Shown piece after piece: positions 26,322 to 34,841 of a stretch of DNA of 64,000 nucleotides (positions are counted from its first letter, which is position 1; each line of letters begins with the position of its first letter). Both the position numbers and the translations under genes were made by a program. This DNA comes from an uncultured Rhodospirillales bacterium (GTDB lineage: Bacteria > Pseudomonadota > Alphaproteobacteria > Rhodospirillales > UBA2165): contig CAJXKD010000001.1 of the NCBI GenBank assembly GCA_913055735.1, positions 1,584,281 through 1,648,280 on the forward strand, given 5' to 3'. Below the pieces are notes generated by a model, which searched no databases, had not been told where the DNA came from, and saw only the letters and a program-made list of their open reading frames with translations.

Positions 26322-27045
26322 CGGCGAGGCCGATGACCATCAGGAGGATCAGCACGACCCGCTTGAACAGCTGATCCGAGGAGAGATTAAACAACCGCGA
26401 GCCGATGAATTGGCCGCCGATATAAGGCACGGCCAGGATGATCCCGCGGGCCACCGTTTCCCATGTTACCGCGCCGCCGATGGCCAGCGTCGCGAGCGTC
26501 GGCGGGCCGAGCACGGAAACGGCGATGGCGTTGTTGGCGCGGATGACCTTGGCGGGATCGGGCGACGACATGAAGTATAGTACCGGCAACGGGCCGCCCA
26601 CGCCGGCGAACCCGGCAATGCCGCCGCCGAGCGCCCCGGCGACCGCGCCGGCGGCCGCACCGTGGGTCCCGCGATACCGCCAGCCGGTAAACATGATCAC
26701 CGAGATGGCGAAGACGAAGGCGCCGATTGCGCGGCGCACATGTTCCGGTTCGAACGTCATCAAGGCGATGGCCCCGATGGGCGCGCCGATCAGGATGGCG
26801 ATGGCGACGGGGGCCATGGTTCGCCAATTGACCAGATTGAGCACCGGCAGGCACAGGGGAAAGGACGCGATCAGGCTCGAAATGGACATGATCGCCACCG
26901 TCTCGACGGGGCCGTAGACGAGCACCAGGACCGGCGCCCAAACGAGGTTGGTGCCGAAACCTGTGAACCCCCGGATGATGGCCCCGGCGAGGCCGCCGCC
27001 CGCGGCAATGGCGAGACTGAGGTCGAACAGGGCGGCAAAATCCAT
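26308..27045 (-). CDS. TauE/SafE-family sulfite/organosulfonate exporter-like permease
   Basis: About 245 aa from ATG 27045 (15 residues more from 27090). Seven to eight hydrophobic segments are visible. The family repeats start GGGLAGAIIRGFTGFGTNL and GALGGGIAGFAGVGGPLPVLYF, both glycine-rich re-entrant regions typical of TauE/SafE. These proteins are anion exporters of the inner membrane. Substrate is not predictable. It is convergent with the FkbM gene. Confidence 0.87.
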   Translation of the reverse strand: MDFAALFDLSLAIAAGGGLAGAIIRGFTGFGTNLVWAPVLVLVYGPVETVAIMSISSLIASFPLCLPVLNLVNWRTMAPVAIAILIGAPIGAIALMTFEPEHVRRAIGAFVFAISVIMFTGWRYRGTHGAAAGAVAGALGGGIAGFAGVGGPLPVLYFMSSPDPAKVIRANNAIAVSVLGPPTLATLAIGGAVTWETVARGIILAVPYIGGQFIGSRLFNLSSDQLFKRVVLILLMVIGLAVMLR

Positions 27046-27155
27046 AAGGATAGGTCCGTGAGACGGGCGGGGAGACCTGGACGGCGGCACCGCCGTCCAT
27101 TAGGTATCTAGGTAATGAACCTGAAGGAGCCCGGCAAGACCGGTTTGCGCATTCC

Positions 27156-27323
27156 ATGACGGACAAAGAGCAAAAGAATCCCGCGTCCCCCAAGGCCGAT
27201 AAGGTTTCGGAAAAGCCCGCGGCGGAGAAAACACCCCCCAAAGAGATAGGCGGCCGCAAGGACGGCACCGACCCGACCCGCTACGGCGATTGGGAAAAAG
27301 GCGGGCGCTGCATCGACTTTTGA
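27156..27323 (+). CDS. DUF1674 / SDHAF4-like small protein
   Basis: A 55-aa protein read from ATG 27156 to TGA 27323. The N-terminal 30 residues are Lys/Pro/Ala-rich and low in complexity. The C-terminus has the family signature GRKDGTDPTRYGDWEKGGR and ends CIDF. This matches DUF1674, the bacterial relative of mitochondrial succinate-dehydrogenase assembly factor 4, which protects flavinated SdhA before assembly. In alphaproteobacteria it is often found close to rsmB, as here. A GGAGC sequence lies about 25 bp upstream, so the ribosome site is weak. Confidence 0.88.
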   Translation: MTDKEQKNPASPKADKVSEKPAAEKTPPKEIGGRKDGTDPTRYGDWEKGGRCIDF

Positions 27324-27366
27324 GGCGTTAAAGTTTCCTTCACCGGCGCCCTCCTACAGTCGGCGG

Positions 27367-28449
27367 ATGATTGCGCCGCGTATATTCGCCACCTTGGGGC
27401 CCGCGTCCCTGAACAAGACCACGGTCGGCGCCTGCGCCGATCTCGGGGTCAATCTGTTCCGCATCAACCTGTCGCACACCGCCCTCGAGGACGTCGAGCG
27501 GCTGATCGCCGATATCCAGTCCTGGACCGACGTGCCCGTCTGTCTCGACAGCGAGGGCGCGCAGCTGCGCAATCACGCCGTCCAAGACGGCTGCGTCACC
27601 TACACCCAGGGTGACGAACTGATCATTCCCTTCGGCCAGGTGATGGGCGACGAAACGCAATTGTCCTTTTCGCCCATCGGCATCGCCGCTCATTTCGAGC
27701 CGGGAGACCGCATCCGGGTCGACTTCAACTTCGCCGAACTGGAAATCACCGGCAAGACGGACACCCATTGCACCGCGCGGGTGATCTCGGGCGGCCTCGT
27801 CGGCTCCAACAAGGCCGCCGACTGCAACCGCGATCTGCCCCTCGATCCCATGACCGAAAAAGACCGCGCCGCGATGGAAATCGGCTTGCGCAGGGGGCTC
27901 AGCCACTTTGCGCTGTCCTTCACCAACCGGCGCGAAGATGTCGAACAGATGCGCGCCCTGGTCGGCGATGCATCGACGGTGATCTGCAAGATCGAAAGCC
28001 GCAACGGCGTGCGCAACCTCGAAGATATTCTTGAGGAAGCCGACGAGATTCTCATCGACCGGGGCGATCTGTCGCGTCAGGTGCCGATCCAGAAAATCCC
28101 CTTCCTGCAGCGGCGCATCATCGCCACTGCCAAGGCACGTGGCGTGCCCGCCGTGGTCGCCACCAACCTGTTGGAATCCATGATCGTGTCGCGCGGCCCC
28201 ACCCGGGCCGAGGTCAACGACGTGGTCAGCACCCTGGAAATGGGCGCCGACGGCCTGGTGCTCGCCGCCGAAACGGCCATCGGCTCCTACCCGGTGGAGG
28301 CGGTGCGCATGATCCGCACGCTCATCGACGAGGCGGCCTGCTGGTCGCCCAACGCCACCGCCGACGATATCCTCTCCTCGCGCCGCGCCCCGCGCAGCAT
28401 CCGCCGGACGCACGCCAACGACAGCGTTCCCGTCGCCGCCGCGGAATAG
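27367..28449 (+). CDS. Short pyruvate-kinase-like protein lacking the C-terminal domain
   Basis: A 360-aa protein against about 470 for normal pyruvate kinase. The TIM barrel and B domain are present: RIFATLGPAS and LFRINLSHT at the N-terminus, the catalytic-lysine region TVICKIESRNGVRNLEDIL, IDRGDLSRQVP, and NLLESMIVSRGPTRAEVNDV / LAAETAIGSYPVEAVR. The allosteric C domain is missing; the protein ends with a short Arg/Ala-rich tail. Core residues suggest catalytic competence without allosteric control, or action on another enol-phosphate. It is tail-to-tail with acs. Confidence 0.82.
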   Translation: MIAPRIFATLGPASLNKTTVGACADLGVNLFRINLSHTALEDVERLIADIQSWTDVPVCLDSEGAQLRNHAVQDGCVTYTQGDELIIPFGQVMGDETQLSFSPIGIAAHFEPGDRIRVDFNFAELEITGKTDTHCTARVISGGLVGSNKAADCNRDLPLDPMTEKDRAAMEIGLRRGLSHFALSFTNRREDVEQMRALVGDASTVICKIESRNGVRNLEDILEEADEILIDRGDLSRQVPIQKIPFLQRRIIATAKARGVPAVVATNLLESMIVSRGPTRAEVNDVVSTLEMGADGLVLAAETAIGSYPVEAVRMIRTLIDEAACWSPNATADDILSSRRAPRSIRRTHANDSVPVAAAE

Positions 28450-28452
28450 TCT

Positions 28453-30390
28453 TTAATGCGGCATCAGGTGCGCCTTGAGGTCGTCGACCACGGCGGGGTC
28501 GGCGAGCGTCGAGGTGTCCCCCAAATTGCTGGCATCGCCTTCGGCGATCTTCCTTAAGATTCTGCGCATGATCTTGCCCGACCGCGTCTTGGGCAGGCCC
28601 GGCGCCCATTGGATGGTGTCGGGCGTGGCGATGGGGCCGATCTCCTTGCGCACCCATTGCACCAGTTCCTTGCGGAGATCTTCATTGGGTTCGACGCCCG
28701 CCATCAATGTGACGTAGGCGTAGATGCCTTGTCCTTTGATGTCGTGCGGGAAGCCGACGACGGCGGCCTCGGACACTTTCGGGTGTGCGACCAGGGCGCT
28801 TTCCACCTCGGCGGTGCCCATGCGGTGGCCCGAGACGTTGATCACGTCGTCGACGCGCCCGGTGATCCAGTAATAGCCGTCCGCGTCGCGTGAACAGCCG
28901 TCGCCGGCGAAATACTTGCCGGGATAGGCGGAGAAATAGGTTTCGACGAAGCGCTTATGATCGCCGAACACGGTCCGCATCTGGCCCGGCCAAGAATCGA
29001 GGATCACCAGATTGCCCTCGGCCACGCCGTCCAGCGTCTTACCGTCGGCATCGACCAGTGCCGGCTGAATACCGAAGAAGGGCCGCGTCGCCGAGCCGGG
29101 CTTGAGGTCCGTCGCGCCGGGCAGCGGCGTGATCATGATGCCGCCGGTTTCCGTCTGCCACCAGGTGTCCATGATGGGGCAGCGGCTGTCGCCCGCCACC
29201 TCGTAATACCATTTCCAGGCTTCCGGGTTGATGGGCTCGCCCACCGAACCGAGGATGCGCAACGATTTGCGGCTGGTCTTTTTTACCGGTTCGTCGCCCT
29301 GCTGCATCAATGCGCGGATGGCGGTCGGCGCGGTATAGAGGATGTTGACCTTATGCTTGTCGACCACCTGCCAAATGCGCGAGGCGTCGGGCCAGTTGGG
29401 TACGCCCTCGAACATGATGGTCAGCGCGCCGTTGGCCAGCGGTCCATACAAAATGTAGCTGTGGCCAGTGACCCAGCCAACGTCGGCGGCGCACCAATAG
29501 ACGTCACCGTCGTGATAATCGAACACGTATTGGTGGGTCATGGCGGCATAAACGAGATAGCCACCGGTGGTGTGCAAGACGCCCTTCGGCTTACCGGTGG
29601 AGCCCGAGGTGTAGAGGATGAATAGCGGGTCTTCGGCGTTCATTTCCTCCGGCGGGCAATCGGCCGACGCGGCGGCGCAGGCCTCTTCGTACCAGACGTC
29701 GCGGCCGTCCTCCCAGCCGACGTCGGCGCCGGTGCGCTTGACGCAGAACACGGTCTTCACAGTCGGGCAGCTTTCCAAGGCCTTATCGGTGTTGGCCTTC
29801 AGCGGAATCTTGCGGCCGCCGCGCACGCCTTCGTCGGCGGTGATGACGCAATTGGAGCTGCCGTCCTGGATGCGGCCCGCCAGTGCGTCGGGCGAGAAGC
29901 CGCCGAACACCACCGAATGAATGGCGCCGATGCGCGCGCAGGCCAGCATGGCGACGGCGGCCTCGGGGATCATGGGCATGTAAACGGTGACCACGTCGCC
30001 CTTCTTGATGCCGCGGTCCTTCATGGCGTTGGCGAGGCGGCACACCATTTCGTGCAGTTCTTTGTAGGTGATTTTCTTGTCGTCGGCGGGGTCGTCGCCT
30101 TCCCACAGAATAGCGGTCTGATCGCCGCGTTTATCGAGATGGCGGTCGACGCAGTTGTAACAGGCGTTCAGGACACCGTCGTAATACCAGCGGATGCGGG
30201 CATTGTCGGCATAATCCACGTCCTTGATCTGGGTCGGTGCCTTGATCCAATCGAGACGCTTGGCTTCGTCGGCCCAGAAACCCACGGGGTCTTCCACCGA
30301 GCGTTTGTACATTTCGAGGTATTTGTCGTTGTCGATCCAGGCGCTTTTGGCGAGTGCCTCGGGGACCGGAAAAACCGGATGTTCGGACAT
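28453..30390 (-). CDS. acs: Acetyl-CoA synthetase
   Basis: A 645-aa AMP-forming synthetase of normal length. It has the P-loop-like motif [12 protein letters not shown], the A5 motif [10 protein letters not shown], the hinge/A8 region [31 protein letters not shown] (in parts) and the acetylatable lysine in [14 protein letters not shown]. It activates acetate to acetyl-CoA in the cytoplasm and may be controlled by acetylation of that lysine. It is a single gene with about 100 bp between it and the cyclase gene's stop. Confidence 0.96.
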   Translation of the reverse strand: MSEHPVFPVPEALAKSAWIDNDKYLEMYKRSVEDPVGFWADEAKRLDWIKAPTQIKDVDYADNARIRWYYDGVLNACYNCVDRHLDKRGDQTAILWEGDDPADDKKITYKELHEMVCRLANAMKDRGIKKGDVVTVYMPMIPEAAVAMLACARIGAIHSVVFGGFSPDALAGRIQDGSSNCVITADEGVRGGRKIPLKANTDKALESCPTVKTVFCVKRTGADVGWEDGRDVWYEEACAAASADCPPEEMNAEDPLFILYTSGSTGKPKGVLHTTGGYLVYAAMTHQYVFDYHDGDVYWCAADVGWVTGHSYILYGPLANGALTIMFEGVPNWPDASRIWQVVDKHKVNILYTAPTAIRALMQQGDEPVKKTSRKSLRILGSVGEPINPEAWKWYYEVAGDSRCPIMDTWWQTETGGIMITPLPGATDLKPGSATRPFFGIQPALVDADGKTLDGVAEGNLVILDSWPGQMRTVFGDHKRFVETYFSAYPGKYFAGDGCSRDADGYYWITGRVDDVINVSGHRMGTAEVESALVAHPKVSEAAVVGFPHDIKGQGIYAYVTLMAGVEPNEDLRKELVQWVRKEIGPIATPDTIQWAPGLPKTRSGKIMRRILRKIAEGDASNLGDTSTLADPAVVDDLKAHLMPH

Positions 30391-30490
30391 GGAAAATTAC
30401 CCTCCCTAATTAGGTTTTTTGACTCGGACCCATTGGGGCGATTATCGCCAAATCCCTTTTGAAAACAAGAGGGGCCCGATGACAGAGATA

Positions 30491-32224
30491 TTACGGCAGA
30501 CCAGCTTTTTCTAGGGAGGCCCGATCTCGGGCAAGCCGGTCCGGGTCACTGCAGTTTTGGGTCAACGCCCATGCTTCTATGGTGAACTCCGGCCGCGCTT
30601 CAAGGAGAGCTCGAGCGCTTGTTTGAGCTTCCTCCCAGCTGTCCATATCGGCGTAGGTAAGCACCATGTCGACAAGGCCGAAGCCGGCGTGCCGTTTGTG
30701 ATAGTCGGCGAGCGTTTCGATTGCTTCTTCGAGGTGGTTACCATAGCGAAGCGCATGACCGAGAATGCCGCCGTACCAGCCAGGGTGGAGGGGATTCAGC
30801 TTTATTGCCGTCCTTACCTCCCGGATTGCATCTTCCGGGCGTTCGGCAAATGTCAGAGCGAGTGCAAAGAGAGCCCGTAGATCGGCATGGCGAGGCGCAA
30901 GGTCGACGGCCTTTGAGTAAGCCTCGACGGAGTCTTTCAGGCGGCAATGACACATGTGCCAGTATCCGAGCGCTCCCCAAGCATCGGGATTGTTAGGATC
31001 CAGTTCAAGCGCCTGCCGGGCATGGGTCTCGGCTCCGGAGAGCGTGGCATCTCTGTCTTTGGTCCAGTAGAACCGGCCGTCGATCGCCAACACGCAGGCG
31101 AGCATGGCGTGAATTTGGGCCGAGTCCGGATCATAGGAAAGTGCCCGCTCGAAACATTCACGGGCCTGCCGGTAGGTATCCGCGCTGACTGTCCGAAAAT
31201 GACTGAGCCCCTGCGTAAACAAAGCCCAGGCATCGACGTTGTCGGTTGTCGTGTATCTGAGTTTGGCTTGCTCCCCTTCCGTCAGCCTCACTTGCAAGGC
31301 GGTGGCGATCGTTAATACGATTTCGTCCTGGACCGCAAAGAGGTCCTCGATCTGCCGGTCGAAGCGCTCCGCCCATAGGTTCGTCTCGCTTCGGGTGTCG
31401 GTTAGTTGCGCGGTCACCCGGATGCGGTCGCCGGATTTCCGGAGACTGCCCGAGACCACGTAGTCGACATTCAATGTTTGGCCCACCTCTTTCATCGGCG
31501 CCGTTTTTCCCTGGAAAGCAAATGCCGAATTGCGGGCGGAAACCGACAATTGACCGACTTGCGAAAGGGTAGTGATCAAATCTTCGGTGATGCCGTCGGA
31601 AAGGAAATCCTGCTCTGGATCGTTCGACAAGTTTTTGAACGGCAAGACGGCAATCGAGGTCGCGTCCGCCGTAGACGATGGCGCAGTCGGCTCTGGCACC
31701 GACCCGGGCGCAGGAACCGCTCCGGTCTGTAGGGCGTAAACCCGAACCGGCTGTGAGACGTGTTTAACCTCTTTCTCACCCAGATCGACAAACTGGGCAT
31801 CGACGCGGTTGCGTACCGAGTCGAATACCATGCCGGAGATGCGTAACCCGCCGGGCTCTGCCAACCCCTCCAGGCGCGCCGCAATATTGACGCCTTCGCC
31901 ATGGATATCCTGCCCATCGTCGATAATGTCGCCGAGGCTGACGCCCATCCGAAACCGCAATGAACTGGTTTCGAGTTCGTCGCGGAGCCGGATGGCACAC
32001 TCTACGGCATCTTGTACCGTGGGGAACTCGACCAGGAAGCCGTCGCCGGTGTATTTTACGATCCTGCCTTTGTAATCGGCGACCGCGGGATCAATGGACT
32101 CATCCCTTGCCCGCTGCCACGCAGCAACCGTGCCCACGGAATCTTGTTCCATCAGACGGGTATATTCGGCGACGTCGGCGGCCAGCACCGCCGCCAATCT
32201 TCGTTCCGTCGATTGGTGCACCAT
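30491..32224 (-). CDS. Class III adenylate/guanylate cyclase with TolB-like and TPR domains
   Basis: A 577-aa protein from ATG 32224, preceded by GAGGATGAG. The cyclase domain (residues 5-175) has RRLAAVLAADVAEYTRLM with a metal aspartate, KYTGDGFLVEF with the second, and VNIAARLEGLA. A linker leads to a TolB-N-like segment (SIAVLPFKNLSNDPEQDFLSDG). From residue 330 come TPR-like repeats with LELDPNNPDAWGALGYWH. This layout is common in rhizobial and Rhodospirillales cyclases. No transmembrane segment is evident, so it is probably cytoplasmic. Confidence 0.9.
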   Translation of the reverse strand: MVHQSTERRLAAVLAADVAEYTRLMEQDSVGTVAAWQRARDESIDPAVADYKGRIVKYTGDGFLVEFPTVQDAVECAIRLRDELETSSLRFRMGVSLGDIIDDGQDIHGEGVNIAARLEGLAEPGGLRISGMVFDSVRNRVDAQFVDLGEKEVKHVSQPVRVYALQTGAVPAPGSVPEPTAPSSTADATSIAVLPFKNLSNDPEQDFLSDGITEDLITTLSQVGQLSVSARNSAFAFQGKTAPMKEVGQTLNVDYVVSGSLRKSGDRIRVTAQLTDTRSETNLWAERFDRQIEDLFAVQDEIVLTIATALQVRLTEGEQAKLRYTTTDNVDAWALFTQGLSHFRTVSADTYRQARECFERALSYDPDSAQIHAMLACVLAIDGRFYWTKDRDATLSGAETHARQALELDPNNPDAWGALGYWHMCHCRLKDSVEAYSKAVDLAPRHADLRALFALALTFAERPEDAIREVRTAIKLNPLHPGWYGGILGHALRYGNHLEEAIETLADYHKRHAGFGLVDMVLTYADMDSWEEAQTSARALLEARPEFTIEAWALTQNCSDPDRLARDRASLEKAGLP

Positions 32225-32301
32225 CTCATCCTCACCGATAATTGGGATATTTGTAATCCAGCCGGCATTGGTCGACCAGCAAATTGCCGGATAGGTGAGG
32301 A

Positions 32302-32634
32302 CTAGGCTAGAAACACGCCGCCATCTTTCACAATAACCGGCACCGGTTTCAGGGATTTGCCGACGCAGGGGCCGGCGACGCACAGCCCGTCTTCGATGCG
32401 GAAATGGGCGCCGTGATTGGCGCAGTTGATCATCGACTTGTCGAGGGTGAGGAACCAGCCCGGCTTGAAATCCAGCGGGGCGCCGATATGCGGGCAGCTG
32501 TTGATATAGGCGTAGACGGTCTCGCCGCGCCGCACCAGGATCAGGGGGTGGGGACGCCCGTCGATTTCCGCTTCCATGCCGGCGCTTTCGGTGTTCTCGA
32601 TATCGTCGAGGGCGCAAAGCCGGGTGCTGCTCAT
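32302..32634 (-). CDS. Rieske-type [2Fe-2S] ferredoxin
   Basis: A 110-aa protein from ATG 32634, overlapping the upstream stop as ATGA. The two cluster-binding boxes are C-x-H (SCPHIGAPLDF) and C-x-x-H (NCANHGAHF), about 18 residues apart. It is soluble, without a leader. It is coupled to the unknown 178-aa protein, and likely acts as an electron carrier, but no oxygenase partner is adjacent. Confidence 0.9.
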   Translation of the reverse strand: MSSTRLCALDDIENTESAGMEAEIDGRPHPLILVRRGETVYAYINSCPHIGAPLDFKPGWFLTLDKSMINCANHGAHFRIEDGLCVAGPCVGKSLKPVPVIVKDGGVFLA

Positions 32635-33167
32635 GAGGTCGGAATGCGCGAGGATTCGGAGGTCAGGGGCTGCAATCCGTGGGGGATTTTGTTCCATTCG
32701 GCCCAGACGCGGGGGTCCAGCGCTTCGCCCTTTTCCTCTTCGCCCTTTTTGATGGTTTCCTCGCCGTAGCGGAAGCCGCGCGACAGCACTTCCCACATCT
32801 CGCGGCCCATGTCGCGCAAGTAGGGCACGTTGAGGCAGCGCAGGCTGATGGACAGGACGGCGGCGGCGACCGCGTCGGTTGGCTGTTTCATGCGCTTGAA
32901 ATCGCGGGTCAGCTTGTTGAGTTCCATCTGATAGCGGGCGAGGTCGTTGGGTGCCGGCAGGTGGGTGTCGAAAAACAGGTTCCGCGGCAGGTAACCGTGT
33001 TCTTCGAGGTTGATGCGGATGACCGTGGTGACGGCGATAACCACCGCCATGTCCTCGTCGCTGAGATCGCGCAGACTATCGATAAAGAGGCGCACCTCCT
33101 TGAGGTTGGCGGCGCGCGCCTTGTTGTCGATGGACTCCCGGTAAGCCTTGATGAGGCGGCCAAACAT
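32631..33167 (-). CDS. Conserved hypothetical protein, mainly alpha-helical
   Basis: A 178-aa soluble protein that I do not recognise. It is largely helical and charged, with an amphipathic N-terminus (MFGRLIKAYRESIDNKARA), a hydrophobic middle helix (MAVVIAVTTVIRINLEE) and a Lys/Glu-rich tail. No motif for metal or nucleotide binding is visible. It is translationally coupled to the Rieske gene by ATGA overlap, which hints at a shared role. It follows the EVE-domain gene by about 30 bp. Confidence 0.75.
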   Translation of the reverse strand: MFGRLIKAYRESIDNKARAANLKEVRLFIDSLRDLSDEDMAVVIAVTTVIRINLEEHGYLPRNLFFDTHLPAPNDLARYQMELNKLTRDFKRMKQPTDAVAAAVLSISLRCLNVPYLRDMGREMWEVLSRGFRYGEETIKKGEEEKGEALDPRVWAEWNKIPHGLQPLTSESSRIPTS

Positions 33168-33196
33168 AATCGTCTCGCAGGGTTAGGGGTCGATGC

Positions 33197-33610
33197 TTAG
33201 GGGTTTATCCCGGCCATCTGGCAGAGAATTTTCCAGTGTTTGTCGGAAACGGGGACCACCGACAGGCGCGATTGGCGGACGAGGGCGAGATCCGCGAGCC
33301 GTTCGTCGGCCTTGATCTGCTCCAAGGTCACCGGGGTTTTTACCGGCTTCACCGCCTTGACGTCGACCATGCCGAAACGGCCCGATTTGTCGGTGTGATC
33401 GGGGTAGTGCTCCTTCACCACCTCGACGACGCCGACGATCTGTTTCTCGTTGACGGAGTGATAGAAGAAGCCTTTGTCGCCCTTCTTCATGGCCTTCATA
33501 TTGTTGTTGGCTTGGTAGTTGCGCACGCCGTCCCAGTGCTCGACGCCCTTTTTTACCTGATCGTCCCAGGACCAGGCGCCCGGTTCCGATTTGAACAGCC
33601 AATAGGCCAT
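33197..33610 (-). CDS. EVE-domain protein (PUA-like fold)
   Basis: A 137-aa protein from ATG 33610 with GGGGAG upstream; a longer frame to 33658 adds 16 residues of weak coding character. It has the EVE signatures MAYWLFKSEPGAWSWDD, WDGVRNYQANNNMKAMKKGD and GFFYHS near residues 1-55. EVE domains are PUA-like and bind modified bases in nucleic acid. In alphaproteobacteria this gene commonly sits near gpsA, tsaD and YciI genes, as here a few kb away. Confidence 0.92.
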   Translation of the reverse strand: MAYWLFKSEPGAWSWDDQVKKGVEHWDGVRNYQANNNMKAMKKGDKGFFYHSVNEKQIVGVVEVVKEHYPDHTDKSGRFGMVDVKAVKPVKTPVTLEQIKADERLADLALVRQSRLSVVPVSDKHWKILCQMAGINP

Positions 33611-33685
33611 GATGTCTCCCCGCTCGTTAGCTTTTGCGCGCGGATTATGGGTAGACATTCGCCAAGAGGCAAGGATGCGGGCGGT

Positions 33686-34816
33686 CTATTCCGGCTGGTG
33701 GGGGAAACCGGCGAGCGGGCCGATATTGACCTTGTCGCGGCGCACCGTTCGCTCGGCCAGCATGTAGTTGGCTAGTAAGCGGCCAAGCGCAAGAAGCGAA
33801 TCCTCGTGCACGCGCTCATACCCGTGCGAGGCGTCGAGCCCGAAGCAAACAAGGGCCGTGCGCACATCGTTGCCGGCTTCGACCGCACTTGCCGCGTCGG
33901 ACCGGTAATAGTTGAACACGTCGCGGGAATAGGGAATGCGGTTTTCCTGGCAGATGCCGATCAACTGGCGCACCAAGTGGTAATCCAGCGGTCCCGAGGA
34001 ATCCATGATGGCGAGGGTGACGCCGAATTCGCTGGTGTTCTGGCCGGGCGCCAGGGTGCCGTTGTCGATGCTCACCATTTCGGCGATGTCACCGTGCAGC
34101 GCCCCGCTCGCGCCGGCGCCCACCTCCTCGGCGATGGTGAAGATCAGATGGCATTCCACGGGTAGCAGGGCGCCGCAGTCGAGGATTGCCTTGGCGGCGG
34201 CCAGCATGGCGGCGACACCCGCTTTGTCGTCCAGATGGCGCGAATTGATGAAACCGTTGGGACCGAATTCGAGGCCCGGGTCGATGGTGACGAAATCGCC
34301 GACGTTGAAGCCGAGGGTGATGAGATCGTTGAGGCTGGTCGAGCGTTCGTCGACACGGATTTCCAGGTTCTCCCAGGCAATGGGTTGCTCGTCGATCTCG
34401 TCGCCATAGGTATGACCCGACGCCTTGAGGGGCAGGATGGTGCCGCGCCGATGCCCCTCCTCCGTGAAGATGGAGACGCGGGTGCCTTCTGCGAAGCGCG
34501 CCGACCAGGTGCCGATGGGCGAGACGCCAAGCCGCCCGTTGGTCTTGAGTAGCTTGACCATGGCACCAAGCGTGTCGATGTGGCCGACGATGGCGCGGTC
34601 CGGCGATTGCTCGGTGCCGTGCAGATTGGCGCGGATGGCGCCGCGGCGGGTCAGTTCGAAAGCGATGCCCAGATTGTCGAGTTCCCGGCTGACAAAGTGA
34701 ACGATGTTGTCGGTGTAGCCGGTCGGGCTCGGGATCTCCAACAACTTCTTGAGGATATCCTTCAGATAGTCGAGATCGACTTCGGGCTGCTGGGTTTGGG
34801 TCGGGGCGGTGTCCAT
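33686..34816 (-). CDS. M42-family peptidase of the NAGGN osmoprotectant system
   Basis: A 376-aa M42 aminopeptidase-like protein. Metal-binding residues are visible in GHIDTLGAM, in SRHLDDKAGVAAML (bridging Asp), in TIAEEVGAGASGAL and in a C-terminal HGYERVHEDSLLALG. It follows the NAGGN synthetase by 25 bp. This set of three genes is characteristic of N-acetylglutaminylglutamine amide synthesis. The peptidase probably recycles or degrades the dipeptide osmolyte. Confidence 0.92.
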   Translation of the reverse strand: MDTAPTQTQQPEVDLDYLKDILKKLLEIPSPTGYTDNIVHFVSRELDNLGIAFELTRRGAIRANLHGTEQSPDRAIVGHIDTLGAMVKLLKTNGRLGVSPIGTWSARFAEGTRVSIFTEEGHRRGTILPLKASGHTYGDEIDEQPIAWENLEIRVDERSTSLNDLITLGFNVGDFVTIDPGLEFGPNGFINSRHLDDKAGVAAMLAAAKAILDCGALLPVECHLIFTIAEEVGAGASGALHGDIAEMVSIDNGTLAPGQNTSEFGVTLAIMDSSGPLDYHLVRQLIGICQENRIPYSRDVFNYYRSDAASAVEAGNDVRTALVCFGLDASHGYERVHEDSLLALGRLLANYMLAERTVRRDKVNIGPLAGFPHQPE

Positions 34817-34841
34817 ATTGTTTCTCTAATCGTGTCCCTGG

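Noticed and set aside
26387..27268. 293-aa minus-strand open frame over the TauE-like gene
   Set aside because: Arg/His-rich shadow; the TauE frame has clear membrane helices and family motifs.
27340..28413. 357-aa minus-strand frame opposite the pyruvate-kinase-like gene
   Set aside because: Gly/Asp/His-rich antisense shadow; the plus-strand frame has pyruvate-kinase motifs.
32225..32617. N-terminal extension of the cyclase-TPR protein
   Set aside because: Arg-rich translation of the Rieske gene in another frame; ATG 32224 has a good ribosome site and starts the cyclase domain.
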